From positions 1 through 11,095 of the forward strand of contig CAJOPV010000092.1 in NCBI GenBank assembly GCA_905236495.1: DNA of 11,095 nt, given 5' to 3'. Under the pieces are notes generated by a model, which worked only from the letters and a program-made list of their open reading frames with translations, ran no database searches and was not told where the DNA came from. How positions within the stretch are numbered: position 1 is the first letter of the stretch; every line of letters starts with the position of its first letter. Both the position numbers and the translations under genes were made by a program. This document shows, one piece after another, positions 1-7,388 of the stretch. The DNA comes from an uncultured Christensenellaceae bacterium. GTDB taxonomy: Bacteria; Bacillota; Clostridia; Christensenellales; Aristaeellaceae.

Positions 1-1
1 A

Positions 2-1348
2 TTCACCCGGGAGCTGCTGACCGGCGGGGTGGCGGTGTTTTTCCAGAACGACAACATCAACACCCTGGACGAGGATTCGGAGCTGCGATTGACTATCATG
101 AGCAGCATCGCCCAGGACGAGCTGCGCAAGCTCTCCAGCCGGGTCAAATTCGGGCATCAGCAGGCCATCAAATCCAAGGTGGTGCTGGGCAACAGCCGCA
201 TTTTCGGCTACAAAAAGGAGAGCAAGCGCCTGGTGATCGACGAAGCGGAAGCGCCCATGGTGCGGGAACTGTTTGAGCTCTACGCCACCGACCAGTACAG
301 CATGAAGCAGATCGAGGGGATTTTCTGGGACAAGGGCTACCGAAACCTCAACGGCAACCGCATCGCCCACGGCACCATGAGCAACATGATCGCCAACCCC
401 AAATACAAGGGGTACTACGTGGGCAACAAGGTGAAGGTGGTGGATATGTTCACCAAGAAGCAGAAATTCCTGCCGCCGGAGGAATGGGTGATGTTCAGGG
501 ACGAGACGGGGGAGATCGTGCCCGCCATCGTCAGCGAGGAACTGTGGGACAAGGCGAACGCCATTCTTCGCCGCCGCAGCGAGGACGTGAAGAACCGCCA
601 GGGGGTGTGCAATCACCCGAACCTGTTGACCGGCAAGCTGTTTTGCACCTGCTGCGGCGAGCCCTACTACCGCCGGGAATCCAAGAAGGTGTATGGCCCC
701 AACAATTCCAAGTGGGTATGCAGCGGCAAGATCAAAAATGGGGCGGATACCTGCGCGTCCTTCCCCATCTATGAATCGGAAATTCAGCCCCTGCTGCTGG
801 GGGTGTTCCGGGACACGAAGGCCGACGCCGACGCGCTGGCGGAGGAGTACATCCGCCTCTACACCGAAATGACCGACCACAACCAGCTGCCCTCCCAGAT
901 CGCCGCCCAGCAGCAGCTCATCGACAACGCCGAAAAGAAAAAAGGAAAGCTGCTGCAGCTCAGCGTGGACGGGATGATCTCCGACCGGGATTTCAAAAAG
1001 ATGACCGACGGCTGCAACGCCGAAATCGACCGGGCCCAGGCTGAAATTGACCGCCTGAACCAGCAGCTGGATTCCAGCGAAATCTACAAAGAAAAGATTG
1101 CCCGCATCCGCAGGGCCCTTTCCGCCGCGCAGAAGGACGCCGCGGCGGGGATCATCACCAAGGAATTTGTGGAGCAGTACATCGACACGATCTACGCAAC
1201 GCCGGAGGAGGACGGCTCCATGACCCTGAATATCAAGATTTTCACCGGCGACACAGCGCAAAAATCCCTCCGGGAAATACCGCGTCGTACGGGCCACACG
1301 TTCAAGCGCATGATCGAACAGCAGGAACGGCAGATGAGCGGCAAATAA
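2..1348 (+). CDS. Large serine recombinase (site-specific integrase/transposase), 5' end outside the window
   Basis: Cuts and rejoins DNA at attachment sites to integrate or excise a mobile element. The frame is open from base 2, so the GTG at 29 is internal and 448 residues are visible. The N-terminal part of the resolvase domain, including the catalytic serine, lies upstream; about 100 residues should be missing by comparison with the family. What remains is the end of the resolvase domain and its long helix (MSSIAQDELRKLSSRVKFG), then a Recombinase domain ending in NPKYKGYYVG. A zinc-ribbon segment follows (about 644-760; CTCCG, then WVCSG and TCASF supplying further cysteines), and then a charged coiled coil (about 880-1140) typical of the C-terminal DUF4368 region. 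This order matches TnpX/TndX-like clostridial recombinases. No other element gene is visible, so the rest of the element should lie upstream. A terminator follows 48 bases after the stop. Family is certain; the particular element is unknown. Confidence 0.93.
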   Translation, partial: FTRELLTGGVAVFFQNDNINTLDEDSELRLTIMSSIAQDELRKLSSRVKFGHQQAIKSKVVLGNSRIFGYKKESKRLVIDEAEAPMVRELFELYATDQYSMKQIEGIFWDKGYRNLNGNRIAHGTMSNMIANPKYKGYYVGNKVKVVDMFTKKQKFLPPEEWVMFRDETGEIVPAIVSEELWDKANAILRRRSEDVKNRQGVCNHPNLLTGKLFCTCCGEPYYRRESKKVYGPNNSKWVCSGKIKNGADTCASFPIYESEIQPLLLGVFRDTKADADALAEEYIRLYTEMTDHNQLPSQIAAQQQLIDNAEKKKGKLLQLSVDGMISDRDFKKMTDGCNAEIDRAQAEIDRLNQQLDSSEIYKEKIARIRRALSAAQKDAAAGIITKEFVEQYIDTIYATPEEDGSMTLNIKIFTGDTAQKSLREIPRRTGHTFKRMIEQQERQMSGK

Positions 1349-1395
1349 GGCCGAACACGCAGAAGGTCGGCATTTCCTTCCAGCGTATCCCATCG

Positions 1396-1427
1396 CCCCC
1401 CTCCGGGAAGCCGGAGGGCGGGTTTTT
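1396..1427 (+). terminator. Intrinsic terminator of the serine recombinase gene
   Basis: An 8-bp perfect stem, CCCTCCGG (1399-1406) and CCGGAGGG (1411-1418), closes a GAAG tetraloop. The stem can be extended by three more G-C pairs across a one-base bulge. It is followed directly by five T (1423-1427). The position 48 bases after the recombinase stop fits rho-independent termination of that gene. Confidence 0.85.
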
Positions 1428-1600
1428 GTGCTGAAAAAAGACAGGGGCCTATGATATGACAGGGATGATTGCTGTAAAAGAGAGAATATGAATGCTTCTT
1501 ATTTCTTTCTCTTGGCTGTCAAAAAACCGAATGTTTGATTTCTGATAGAGCCGGGAGAACACCCGCTCCTCATCCTTGATCTGACGGCCTTCATCATCGC

Positions 1601-1649
1601 GTCCCGGGCTCTTCCCGGGCTTTGGGTGATGAGCGGGGCCCGGGTCATC
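1601..1649. repeat. Short CCCGGG direct repeats and inverted repeat
   Basis: TCCCGGGCT occurs twice, 11 bases apart (from 1602 and 1613), and CCCGGG recurs at 1639-1644. GATGA (1628-1632) and TCATC (1645-1649) flank a GC-rich core as an inverted pair. This cluster lies in the gene-free gap. It could be a protein-binding or attachment site, or just decayed sequence; nothing visible decides between these. Confidence 0.3.
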
Positions 1650-1872
1650 CGCCATTGTATCGCCGGTCGTCGTTCCGAAAGCCGGGAATGAGGAAGGAAA
1701 ACATAAAAAAATCCCGTCCCTTGCTATTCCGAAAAGTCACCCGCTCAGGCAGGGCGAGGGTTTATCGGGTTTCAGCATAGCATGGGTCGGGAAACGTGGG
1801 CAGGGGATTTTTAGCGGAATTTGGGAGAATAAATGGGGAAAACGGCGAATCCTTTTGTCTGGAAGGGGAAGA

Positions 1873-2892
1873 TCAGTCTGCGTCGTCTGCCGGGCCGGGG
1901 GCATAAACGGCCTCCGCCAGGGCCGGCAGATCTACGTCCGAAAGGTCGTCGTCCCGGGCATAGAGGGAATACATGATCCCGGCTGTACCATCGTACCACA
2001 GGCACAGGCGCAGATCCTCCTCGCCCTCCGTCGCGGACCAGCAGACGCCGGGGCAGCCCTGAATATTCAATGCTTCATCGCTTTTCCAGGCGTAATACAG
2101 GCCGGAAATATCGGTAAAGGCATCGATGCGCCGGGCCCGGGCAATGATGCGGGCGCCGTCCAGGTAGCACTGCATTTCGGCAAGCTCGTTCCCGTTCAGC
2201 ACATAGTATTCGGGGAAAAACACCCCCTCGGGAAGACCGAAGGATACGCCCATGGCCTGCCGAAGCGCGTCTGCATCCACCTGCTGCCAGGGGTTGGCAA
2301 TGCCCAATTGCCGGGCCAGCTCCCCTTCCACGGGCATGGTGATGAAGCCGCTTTCTTCCTCGGCGTTCCACAGGGCGTAGTAAGGCAGCTTTTCCGCGTG
2401 AGGGTCGATCTCATGCAGATGGGACCAGGGCAGGAAGCCTTCCGGCAGGCTTTCGATGGGGGTGCCGGGCAGGTACAGGATCACTTCTTTGGCGGCAGAA
2501 AGGCCGTAGGGCTCCGACGTGACGTAGCGGACGCCGTCCTCGATGACTTCGGGAAGCTGGCCCTCGTCCATTGTCAGGGTCTCCACCTGTAATTTCCAGG
2601 CGGAATCGCCCAGCTGCTCCGGCGAAGCGAAGGAACCATGGAACAGGCAGCCATACACCGAGCCCAAGGGGTATGCTTCCCCCATTTCGCCCATTTCGCT
2701 GTCGTGGAACATCCCGGTGAAGGCCCCGTTCCGGCCCATGGACAGGCTGGTGAACCAGCCGCCCACGCCGCTGGAAAATTCAAAGGTCTGGTTTTCCAAT
2801 TGGCTGAACACATCTTCGTTTTCCGCCAGGGCCGGAACGGCGCAGCAAACCATCAGCAGCGCCAGCGCCATGCATGCAAGCTTCTTTTTCAT
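1873..2892 (-). CDS. Secreted two-domain protein of unknown function (C-terminal part DUF4367-like)
   Basis: A 339-residue exported protein. Residues 1-23 form a signal peptide: KKK, then a hydrophobic stretch ending VPALA, with probable signal peptidase I cleavage before ENED. No acceptable lipobox is seen, because the residue before Cys16 is Val. The N-terminal half carries a pattern (FSSGVGGWFTSL, FTGMFHDSEMGEMGEAYPLG) that I associate with secreted clostridial proteins of unknown role. The C-terminal part, from about residue 198 (NPWQQVDADALRQAMG, TDISGLYYAW, LCLWYDG), resembles the DUF4367-like fold found in clostridial surface proteins; this match is from memory of the pattern. The mature protein has five cysteines, two of them in CPGVC. 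The start is supported by a GGAAGAAGGG ribosome binding site. It is divergent from the DHH gene. No substrate or partner can be named. Confidence 0.8.
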   Translation of the reverse strand: MKKKLACMALALLMVCCAVPALAENEDVFSQLENQTFEFSSGVGGWFTSLSMGRNGAFTGMFHDSEMGEMGEAYPLGSVYGCLFHGSFASPEQLGDSAWKLQVETLTMDEGQLPEVIEDGVRYVTSEPYGLSAAKEVILYLPGTPIESLPEGFLPWSHLHEIDPHAEKLPYYALWNAEEESGFITMPVEGELARQLGIANPWQQVDADALRQAMGVSFGLPEGVFFPEYYVLNGNELAEMQCYLDGARIIARARRIDAFTDISGLYYAWKSDEALNIQGCPGVCWSATEGEEDLRLCLWYDGTAGIMYSLYARDDDLSDVDLPALAEAVYAPGPADDAD

Positions 2893-3013
2893 GGGTTTCC
2901 CTTCTTCCTGCGTTTGTCTGAGAGGCGTTCCGCTTAAGAAACGGGGCAGGGCGGGGGTTTCATCCCGAAATGGAAATTTTTTTGCCGGACGGGGAGGCGC
3001 GCCTTGCTTTTTC

Positions 3014-3043
3014 TTGACCCTGGGCGTGCCCGTCTGGTATAAT
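3014..3043 (+). promoter_or_regulatory. Sigma-A-type promoter of the DHH phosphoesterase gene
   Basis: A -35 box TTGACC (3014-3019) and a consensus -10 TATAAT (3038-3043) are 18 bases apart. TG sits one base before the -10, giving an extended -10. The start codon is 35 bases downstream of the -10, behind an AGGGGGA ribosome binding site. Confidence 0.85.
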
Positions 3044-3077
3044 CAGGGCAAATATGAAGAAATAGGGGGAAACAGAC

Positions 3078-4007
3078 ATGACCGAGAAAAAGCGCCTGGT
3101 GACCCGCAGCGATTTTGACGGCCTGGCCTGCGCCATGATGCTCAGGGAATTGGGCATCATCGAGGACATCAAATTCGTGCACCCCAAGGATGTGCAGGAT
3201 GGGAAGATCGACCTTTCCGCCAACGATATCACCACCAACCTGCCCTACGATCCCCGGGTGGGATTGGCCTTTGACCATCACGAAAGCGAAGTGGATCGGC
3301 TGAAGGCGAAGGAGACGGGAGGCAAGCTGATCATCGATCCCGCCGCCCGCAGCGCCGCCCGGGTGGTGTATGATTACTACGGCGGCAAGGCGGCCTTTCC
3401 CCGGGTCAGCGACGATCTGATGGCGGCGGTGGATAAGGGCGACAGCGCCGATTTCACCATCGATGAGATCCTGAACCCCAAGGGCTGGGTGCTTTTGCAT
3501 TACCTGATGGACCCTCGCACGGGCCTGGGCAGGTTCCGGGATTTCCGCATTTCCAATTACGAGCTGATGATGGAACTGATCTCCTACTGCATGGATCATT
3601 CCATCGATGAAATATTGGAGCTGCCGGATGTGAAGGAGCGGGTGGAGCTTTACTTTGAGCAGGCGGATCAATTCAAGGAACAGCTTCGGCGCATCGCCCG
3701 GGTGGAGGGCAAGGTGGTGGTGCTGGACCTGAGGAACGAGGAGATCATCCACGCCGGAAACCGCTTCATGATCTACGCCCTGTACCCTGAAACGGAAATT
3801 TCCATCCACGTGGCCTGGGGCTTCAAGAAGCAGAATACCGCCGTGATGATCGGGAAATCCATCGTCAACAAGGCGTCCCGGGCGGATATCGGGGAATTGT
3901 GCCTGCGCTACGGCGGCGGCGGGCATCGCAACGCCGGCACCTGCCAATTGGAAAACGACGCCGTGGACGCTCAGCTGCCGGAGATCATCGCAGCGCTGAA
4001 CGCATAA
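3078..4007 (+). CDS. DHH-family phosphoesterase (exopolyphosphatase/nanoRNase-like)
   Basis: A 309-residue cytoplasmic metal-dependent phosphoesterase of the DHH/DHHA1 superfamily, whose members hydrolyse short RNA, cyclic-dinucleotide products, pAp or polyphosphate. Motif I is D12-F-D14-G, motif III is D66-H67-H68, and the C-terminal DHHA1 glycine-rich substrate loop is GGGGHRNAG starting at G279. Motif I reads TRSDFDG, without the histidine often found just before the first Asp. I recognise this as a variant common in clostridial proteins annotated as exopolyphosphatase-like. The length matches the two-domain NrnA-like class. The ATG at 3078 follows AGGGGGA at good spacing. The gene stands alone, with its own promoter and terminator, so context does not indicate a substrate. 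The family is secure; whether the substrate is nanoRNA or polyphosphate is not. Confidence 0.93.
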   Translation: MTEKKRLVTRSDFDGLACAMMLRELGIIEDIKFVHPKDVQDGKIDLSANDITTNLPYDPRVGLAFDHHESEVDRLKAKETGGKLIIDPAARSAARVVYDYYGGKAAFPRVSDDLMAAVDKGDSADFTIDEILNPKGWVLLHYLMDPRTGLGRFRDFRISNYELMMELISYCMDHSIDEILELPDVKERVELYFEQADQFKEQLRRIARVEGKVVVLDLRNEEIIHAGNRFMIYALYPETEISIHVAWGFKKQNTAVMIGKSIVNKASRADIGELCLRYGGGGHRNAGTCQLENDAVDAQLPEIIAALNA

Positions 4008-4024
4008 GGAGCGCAATAGATTCC

Positions 4025-4057
4025 GGGAGGCGAAAGACCGATTCGCCTCCCTTTTTT
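4025..4057 (+). terminator. Intrinsic terminator after the DHH gene
   Basis: A perfect 10-bp stem, GGGAGGCGAA (4025-4034) and TTCGCCTCCC (4042-4051), closes a 7-base loop and is followed by six T (4052-4057). It lies 17 bases after the stop codon and closes a single-gene transcription unit. Confidence 0.95.
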
Positions 4058-4083
4058 GTGCGGAAAAGCCGGGATTTTCTCGG

Positions 4084-4127
4084 AATTGGTACGGATCAAG
4101 GGGCTCACAGACCAATTTGCCTATTGG
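4084..4127. promoter_or_regulatory. Three ATTGG boxes upstream of the glycogen phosphorylase promoter
   Basis: AATTGGT (4084-4090) and ACCAATT (4111-4117) form a 7-bp inverted repeat. A further ATTGG (4123-4127) pairs with CCAAT (4112-4116) as a 5-6-5 dyad that overlaps the -35 box. The placement would suit a regulator-binding site, but the elements are short and could be chance. No known operator consensus is recognised. Confidence 0.3.
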
Positions 4128-4152
4128 CGGGCGGGGAAAAGCGTGGTATAAT
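4124..4152 (+). promoter_or_regulatory. Promoter of the glycogen phosphorylase gene
   Basis: A -35 box TTGGCG (4124-4129), a 17-base spacer and a consensus -10 TATAAT (4147-4152), with TG one base before it (extended -10). Transcription should begin near 4159. That leaves almost no leader for an ATG at 4164 and therefore favours the ATG at 4224 as the gene's start. Confidence 0.8.
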
Positions 4153-4223
4153 CTGTTTTAGCCGTGCCGAAAAGCATGGCCTGCGCAAGCAGATGCGCGG
4201 ACAGAACGGAAGGATGGGATACG

Positions 4224-6650
4224 ATGCCGACGACGCAGTTCGATAAAGAATCCATTAAGCAATCCATTTTGGGCAAACTGCAGCGCTATAACGGGCGCAC
4301 CTTGGCGGACGCCACGGATCAGCAGATCTACAACGCCCTGGCCTCCACCGTGCGGGACCAGATCATGCAAAAGTGGGTGGCTTACCGGGAAAAGGATAAG
4401 CACTCCACCGCCAAGCGGCTGTATTACCTGTCGGTGGAATTTCTGACGGGCCGCGCCCTGCACTGCAACGTGCTGAACCTGTGCAGCGAGGATGCCTACC
4501 GCCAGGCCATGGAGGAGCTGGGCATCGACTGGCGCCGGATCATCCAGGAGGAGCCGGAACCCGGCCTGGGCAACGGCGGCCTGGGGCGGCTGGCGGCCTG
4601 CTTTATGGACAGCCTGGCTTCCCTGTCTCTCCCCGCCATGGGCTGCACCATCCGCTATGAATACGGCCTGTTCCGCCAGAAGATCCTGGGGGGCCAGCAG
4701 GTGGAGGTGCCGGATAACTGGCTGGAAAACGGCAACGTCTGGGAAGTGCCCGCCATGGAGGACGTGTGTCAGGTGAACTACGGCGGGCGGGTGGAAACCG
4801 AGGAGGTTTTCGGCAAGACCCGCTACGTGCTCCGGGACTATTATTCTGTGGAAGCGGTGCCCTACGATATGCCCGTGGCAGGCTATGACTGCGAAACGGT
4901 GAATACTTTGCGCACCTGGCGGGCCCGGTCGGTCAAGTCCATGGATCTGCGCTCCTTCAACAGCGGGGATTATTCCCGCGCCATGCATGAGCAGGAGCTG
5001 GCCGCCGTCATCAGCAAGGTGCTCTACCCCGAGGATAATCACTACGAGGGCAAGGAGCTGCGCCTGAAGCAGCATTACTTCTTCACCAGCGCTACCCTCC
5101 AGTATGCCCTGAAGGATTTCAAGCGCCGCTTCGGGCGGGATTTCCGCAAGCTGCCGGATAAAATGACGATCCATATCAACGATACCCACCCCGGCCTGGC
5201 GATCCCGGAGCTCATGCGCCTTTTGATGGACGAAGAAGGCCTGGGCTGGGACGAGGCCAGCTGGATCGTGCAGCGCACGGTGGCCTATACTAACCACACT
5301 GTTATGAGCGAGGCCCTGGAAAAGTGGCCCGAGGATATGATGCGCTCCCTGCTGCCCCGCATCTATATGATCCTGGAGGAAATCAACCGCCGGGTCTGCG
5401 CACGGCTTGCGGATCATTACATGAACGGCACCGATCCCCGCATCGCCGGCATGGCGATCACCGCCTACGGGCAGGTGCATATGGCGAACCTGTGCGTCGC
5501 CATGAGCTATTCCGTCAACGGCGTCAGCCAGCTTCACGGCGATATCCTCAAGCAGGATACCTTCCACGATTACTATGAATTCACGCCCAAAAAGTTTTCC
5601 GCCATCACCAACGGCATCACCCACCGCCGCTGGCTGATGGGCTGCAACGAGGGCTTGCGGGACCTGATCAACAACACCATCGGCGACGCCTGGGTGAGGG
5701 ATCCGGAAAGACTGCAGGATCTGCTGCCCTACCGGGACGACCCGGCCTTCCGGGAAGCCTTTGCCAAGGTGAAGCGGCAAAACAAGGTCTATTTCTCCAA
5801 CCGCTTAGCGGTCCATCAGAACGTGCGGCTGAACCCCGATTTTATGATGGACGTGCAGGCCAAGCGGCTGCATGAATACAAGCGCCAGCTGCTCAACGCC
5901 CTGCATATCATGGTGCTCTATAACCGCATCATGGATGACCCTCATTTTACCATGACGCCCCGGGCCTTCGTGTTCGGCGCCAAGGCCAGCCCCGGGTACT
6001 ACATGGCGAAGCAGATCCTGCGCATGATCATCGCCATTTCCAATCTGATCGAGCGTACGCCCCGGGCCAAGGAATTTTTGCAGGTGGTGTTCCTGGAGAA
6101 TTACTGCGTGTCCGCCGCGGAGGCGCTGATCCCCGCCGCCGATCTGTCCGAGCAGCTTTCCACCGCCGGGAAGGAAGCCAGCGGCACCGGCAACATGAAA
6201 TTTATGATGAACGGCGCGGTCACCATGGGCACCATGGACGGCGCCAACGTGGAGATCGCCCAGCAGGTGGGCATGGATAATATCTACATCTTCGGCATGC
6301 GGGCGGATACCGTATCCTCCATGTACCGGGAAGGCAATTACAGCCCCATGCACATTTACGAGAGCAACAGCGAGCTGCGCAAGGCCCTCACCCAGATCAT
6401 CGACGGCACCCTGATGCCGGAAAACCCCGCCGCTCTCCAGGATATTTACCATAACCTGCTCTTCTCCGATCCCTACTTCGTCCTCAAGGATTTCGGCTCC
6501 TACTCCATGGCCCAGCGCCGGGTGAATAACGATTATCAGGATCGGGAAAAGTGGCTGCGCATGGCGATCACCAATACCGCCTGCTCCGGCATCTTCTCCT
6601 CCGACCGCACCATCCGGGAGTACAACGAGAAGATTTGGCACCTGGGGTAA
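4224..6650 (+). CDS. glgP: Glycogen/maltodextrin phosphorylase (GT35)
   Basis: Releases glucose-1-phosphate from the non-reducing ends of alpha-1,4-glucans using phosphate and pyridoxal phosphate (PLP), in the cytoplasm. The 808-residue length is normal for the family and the protein looks intact. Family signatures appear in order: VEFLTGRAL, GLGNGGLGRLAACFMDSLAS (about 114-133), YEYGLFRQKI, INDTHPGLAIPELMRLL, YTNHTVMSEALEKWP, QLHGDILKQDTF (from 436), MDVQAKRLHEYKRQLLN and FGAKASPGYYMAKQI. The PLP segment is EASGTGNMKFMMNGAVT, with the cofactor lysine at K659. I chose the ATG at 4224 because GGAAGG (4208-4213) precedes it at good spacing; an in-frame ATG at 4164 would start almost at the predicted transcript end. 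No synthase or branching-enzyme gene is adjacent, so it is a stand-alone unit between two terminators. Glycogen versus maltodextrin preference cannot be read from the sequence. Confidence 0.98.
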   Translation: MPTTQFDKESIKQSILGKLQRYNGRTLADATDQQIYNALASTVRDQIMQKWVAYREKDKHSTAKRLYYLSVEFLTGRALHCNVLNLCSEDAYRQAMEELGIDWRRIIQEEPEPGLGNGGLGRLAACFMDSLASLSLPAMGCTIRYEYGLFRQKILGGQQVEVPDNWLENGNVWEVPAMEDVCQVNYGGRVETEEVFGKTRYVLRDYYSVEAVPYDMPVAGYDCETVNTLRTWRARSVKSMDLRSFNSGDYSRAMHEQELAAVISKVLYPEDNHYEGKELRLKQHYFFTSATLQYALKDFKRRFGRDFRKLPDKMTIHINDTHPGLAIPELMRLLMDEEGLGWDEASWIVQRTVAYTNHTVMSEALEKWPEDMMRSLLPRIYMILEEINRRVCARLADHYMNGTDPRIAGMAITAYGQVHMANLCVAMSYSVNGVSQLHGDILKQDTFHDYYEFTPKKFSAITNGITHRRWLMGCNEGLRDLINNTIGDAWVRDPERLQDLLPYRDDPAFREAFAKVKRQNKVYFSNRLAVHQNVRLNPDFMMDVQAKRLHEYKRQLLNALHIMVLYNRIMDDPHFTMTPRAFVFGAKASPGYYMAKQILRMIIAISNLIERTPRAKEFLQVVFLENYCVSAAEALIPAADLSEQLSTAGKEASGTGNMKFMMNGAVTMGTMDGANVEIAQQVGMDNIYIFGMRADTVSSMYREGNYSPMHIYESNSELRKALTQIIDGTLMPENPAALQDIYHNLLFSDPYFVLKDFGSYSMAQRRVNNDYQDREKWLRMAITNTACSGIFSSDRTIREYNEKIWHLG

Positions 6651-6697
6651 GATGGTGAAAAATTAAGAACGAATCCCTCTCCCAGAAAAGGTATTTC

Positions 6698-6734
6698 AAA
6701 AGCCTGCCGGTATGATAAAGCCGGCAGGCTTTTT
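6698..6734. terminator. Bidirectional intrinsic terminator between convergent genes
   Basis: A perfect 10-bp stem, AGCCTGCCGG (6701-6710) and CCGGCAGGCT (6721-6730), has a 10-base loop, preceded by AAA and followed by TTTT. Read rightward it ends the phosphorylase transcript with five T. Read leftward it ends the metallo-hydrolase operon with four T. Confidence 0.92.
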
Positions 6735-6743
6735 GTGTCAGGA

Positions 6744-7388
6744 TTATTCCCAGGAAAGAACCGCCAAATGCGGCTGTTCGCTTAAATCTTCTTTCGTTAT
6801 CCGAAGCAAAGGCATTTTTTCTGCCTGGGGCTCGTGCATGAGGGCCAGGAATTCTTTTTCGTCGGCGATGGGCCAATCGGGGTTGACGGAGGTTTTGTAG
6901 TGCATGGGGATCACGACCCGGGGGGAAAGGGCCTGGACGATGGCGCAGGCCGTTTTCGCGTCGATGGTGTAATACCCGCCGATGGGGATGAACAGGATAT
7001 CCGTTTGTCCCAGGGCGGCGATCTGCTCGTTTGTCAACGAGGCCCCCTGATCCCCCAGATGGGCCAGGGTGAGCCCCTCCGTTTCGATTTTCATGATCAG
7101 GTTCTTGCCCCGCTTGGCCCCGCCCGCGTCGTCGTGGACGGAGGGGATGGCGGTGATCTTCATATCCGGGGCGGGGCACCATATGCCTTCGCTGTCGATG
7201 ATGGCGGGGGCGCCGGTGATTTTCTTTATATAGTTATGGTCGCCATGCCCGTGGCTGACGGTCACCGCGTCGCAGGCCGTTTCCCGCAGGGGATAACCTA
7301 CGTGCCCGTCGTAGGGATCGGTGAGGAGACGATAGCCGTCCCCTCGCTTCAAACAAAATTCGGAATGCCCGTGATAGGTAATCAGCAT
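6744..7388 (-). CDS. MBL-fold metal-dependent hydrolase (UPF0173/UlaG-like)
   Basis: A 214-residue cytoplasmic metallo-beta-lactamase-fold protein of the COG2220 type. The metal motif is H46-G-H48-G-D50-H51. Further expected ligands are H110/D113 in AHLGDQG and H163 in IPMHYKT, and IPIGGYYTIDA is a family hallmark. All core ligands are present, so an active two-metal centre is likely; the substrate is unknown (relatives include L-ascorbate-6-phosphate lactonase and uncharacterised hydrolases). I chose the ATG at 7388: AGGAGAGG lies just upstream and the product then begins MLITYHGHSEF, as is usual. The frame stays open further upstream to 7475, but that extension lies inside the preceding gene. 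It is the last gene of a three-gene operon and overlaps its neighbour's stop by 7 bases, which suggests translational coupling. It ends at a bidirectional terminator. Confidence 0.92.
   Translation of the reverse strand: MLITYHGHSEFCLKRGDGYRLLTDPYDGHVGYPLRETACDAVTVSHGHGDHNYIKKITGAPAIIDSEGIWCPAPDMKITAIPSVHDDAGGAKRGKNLIMKIETEGLTLAHLGDQGASLTNEQIAALGQTDILFIPIGGYYTIDAKTACAIVQALSPRVVIPMHYKTSVNPDWPIADEKEFLALMHEPQAEKMPLLRITKEDLSEQPHLAVLSWE

Larger units (their letters stand above)
1349..1872. other. 524-base gap without a convincing gene; possible end of an integrated element
   Basis: Apart from the terminator at its left end, I see no gene here. The longest frame is a 68-codon minus-strand one at 1449-1655 with no ribosome binding site and no recognisable family. 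Stretches at about 1430-1560 and 1660-1850 are visibly richer in A and T than the flanking genes. Positions 1601-1650 hold repeated CCCGGG blocks and a GATGA/TCATC inverted pair. The attachment site of the neighbouring recombinase may lie in this gap, since such genes usually sit near the element's end, but no core sequence can be named from one side only. I see no clear terminator for the minus-strand gene that ends at 1873. Confidence 0.5.

Noticed and set aside
1449..1655. 68-codon minus-strand frame in the gene-free gap
   Set aside because: No ribosome binding site before its ATG, no recognisable family, and it spans the repetitive CCCGGG block.
1855..2592. 245-codon plus-strand frame opposite the secreted protein
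   Set aside because: The minus-strand frame has a signal peptide and a ribosome binding site; the plus-strand frame has neither, nor any recognisable domain.
2950..2990. Weak hairpin followed by seven T upstream of the DHH promoter
   Set aside because: The stem is short and bulged, and no rightward gene precedes it, so there is nothing for it to terminate.
2934..4115. 393-codon minus-strand frame opposite the DHH gene
   Set aside because: It lies antisense to a gene with clear DHH motifs, its promoter and its terminator. The composition is typical of an antisense shadow.
4164..4223. Upstream in-frame ATG giving a 20-residue extension of glycogen phosphorylase
   Set aside because: It lies only about 5 bases after the predicted transcription start, has no ribosome binding site, and the extension is unlike the family's N-terminus.
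4158..5780. 540-codon open frame on the minus strand, opposite the glycogen phosphorylase gene
   Set aside because: It is a frame kept open by GC-rich codon use in the real gene. The product is rich in His, Gly, Val and Ala with no domain, and no promoter or ribosome binding site supports it.
5805..6641. 278-codon minus-strand frame opposite the end of the phosphorylase gene
   Set aside because: Antisense to highly conserved phosphorylase motifs, with low-complexity Gly/His/Val composition and no start signals.
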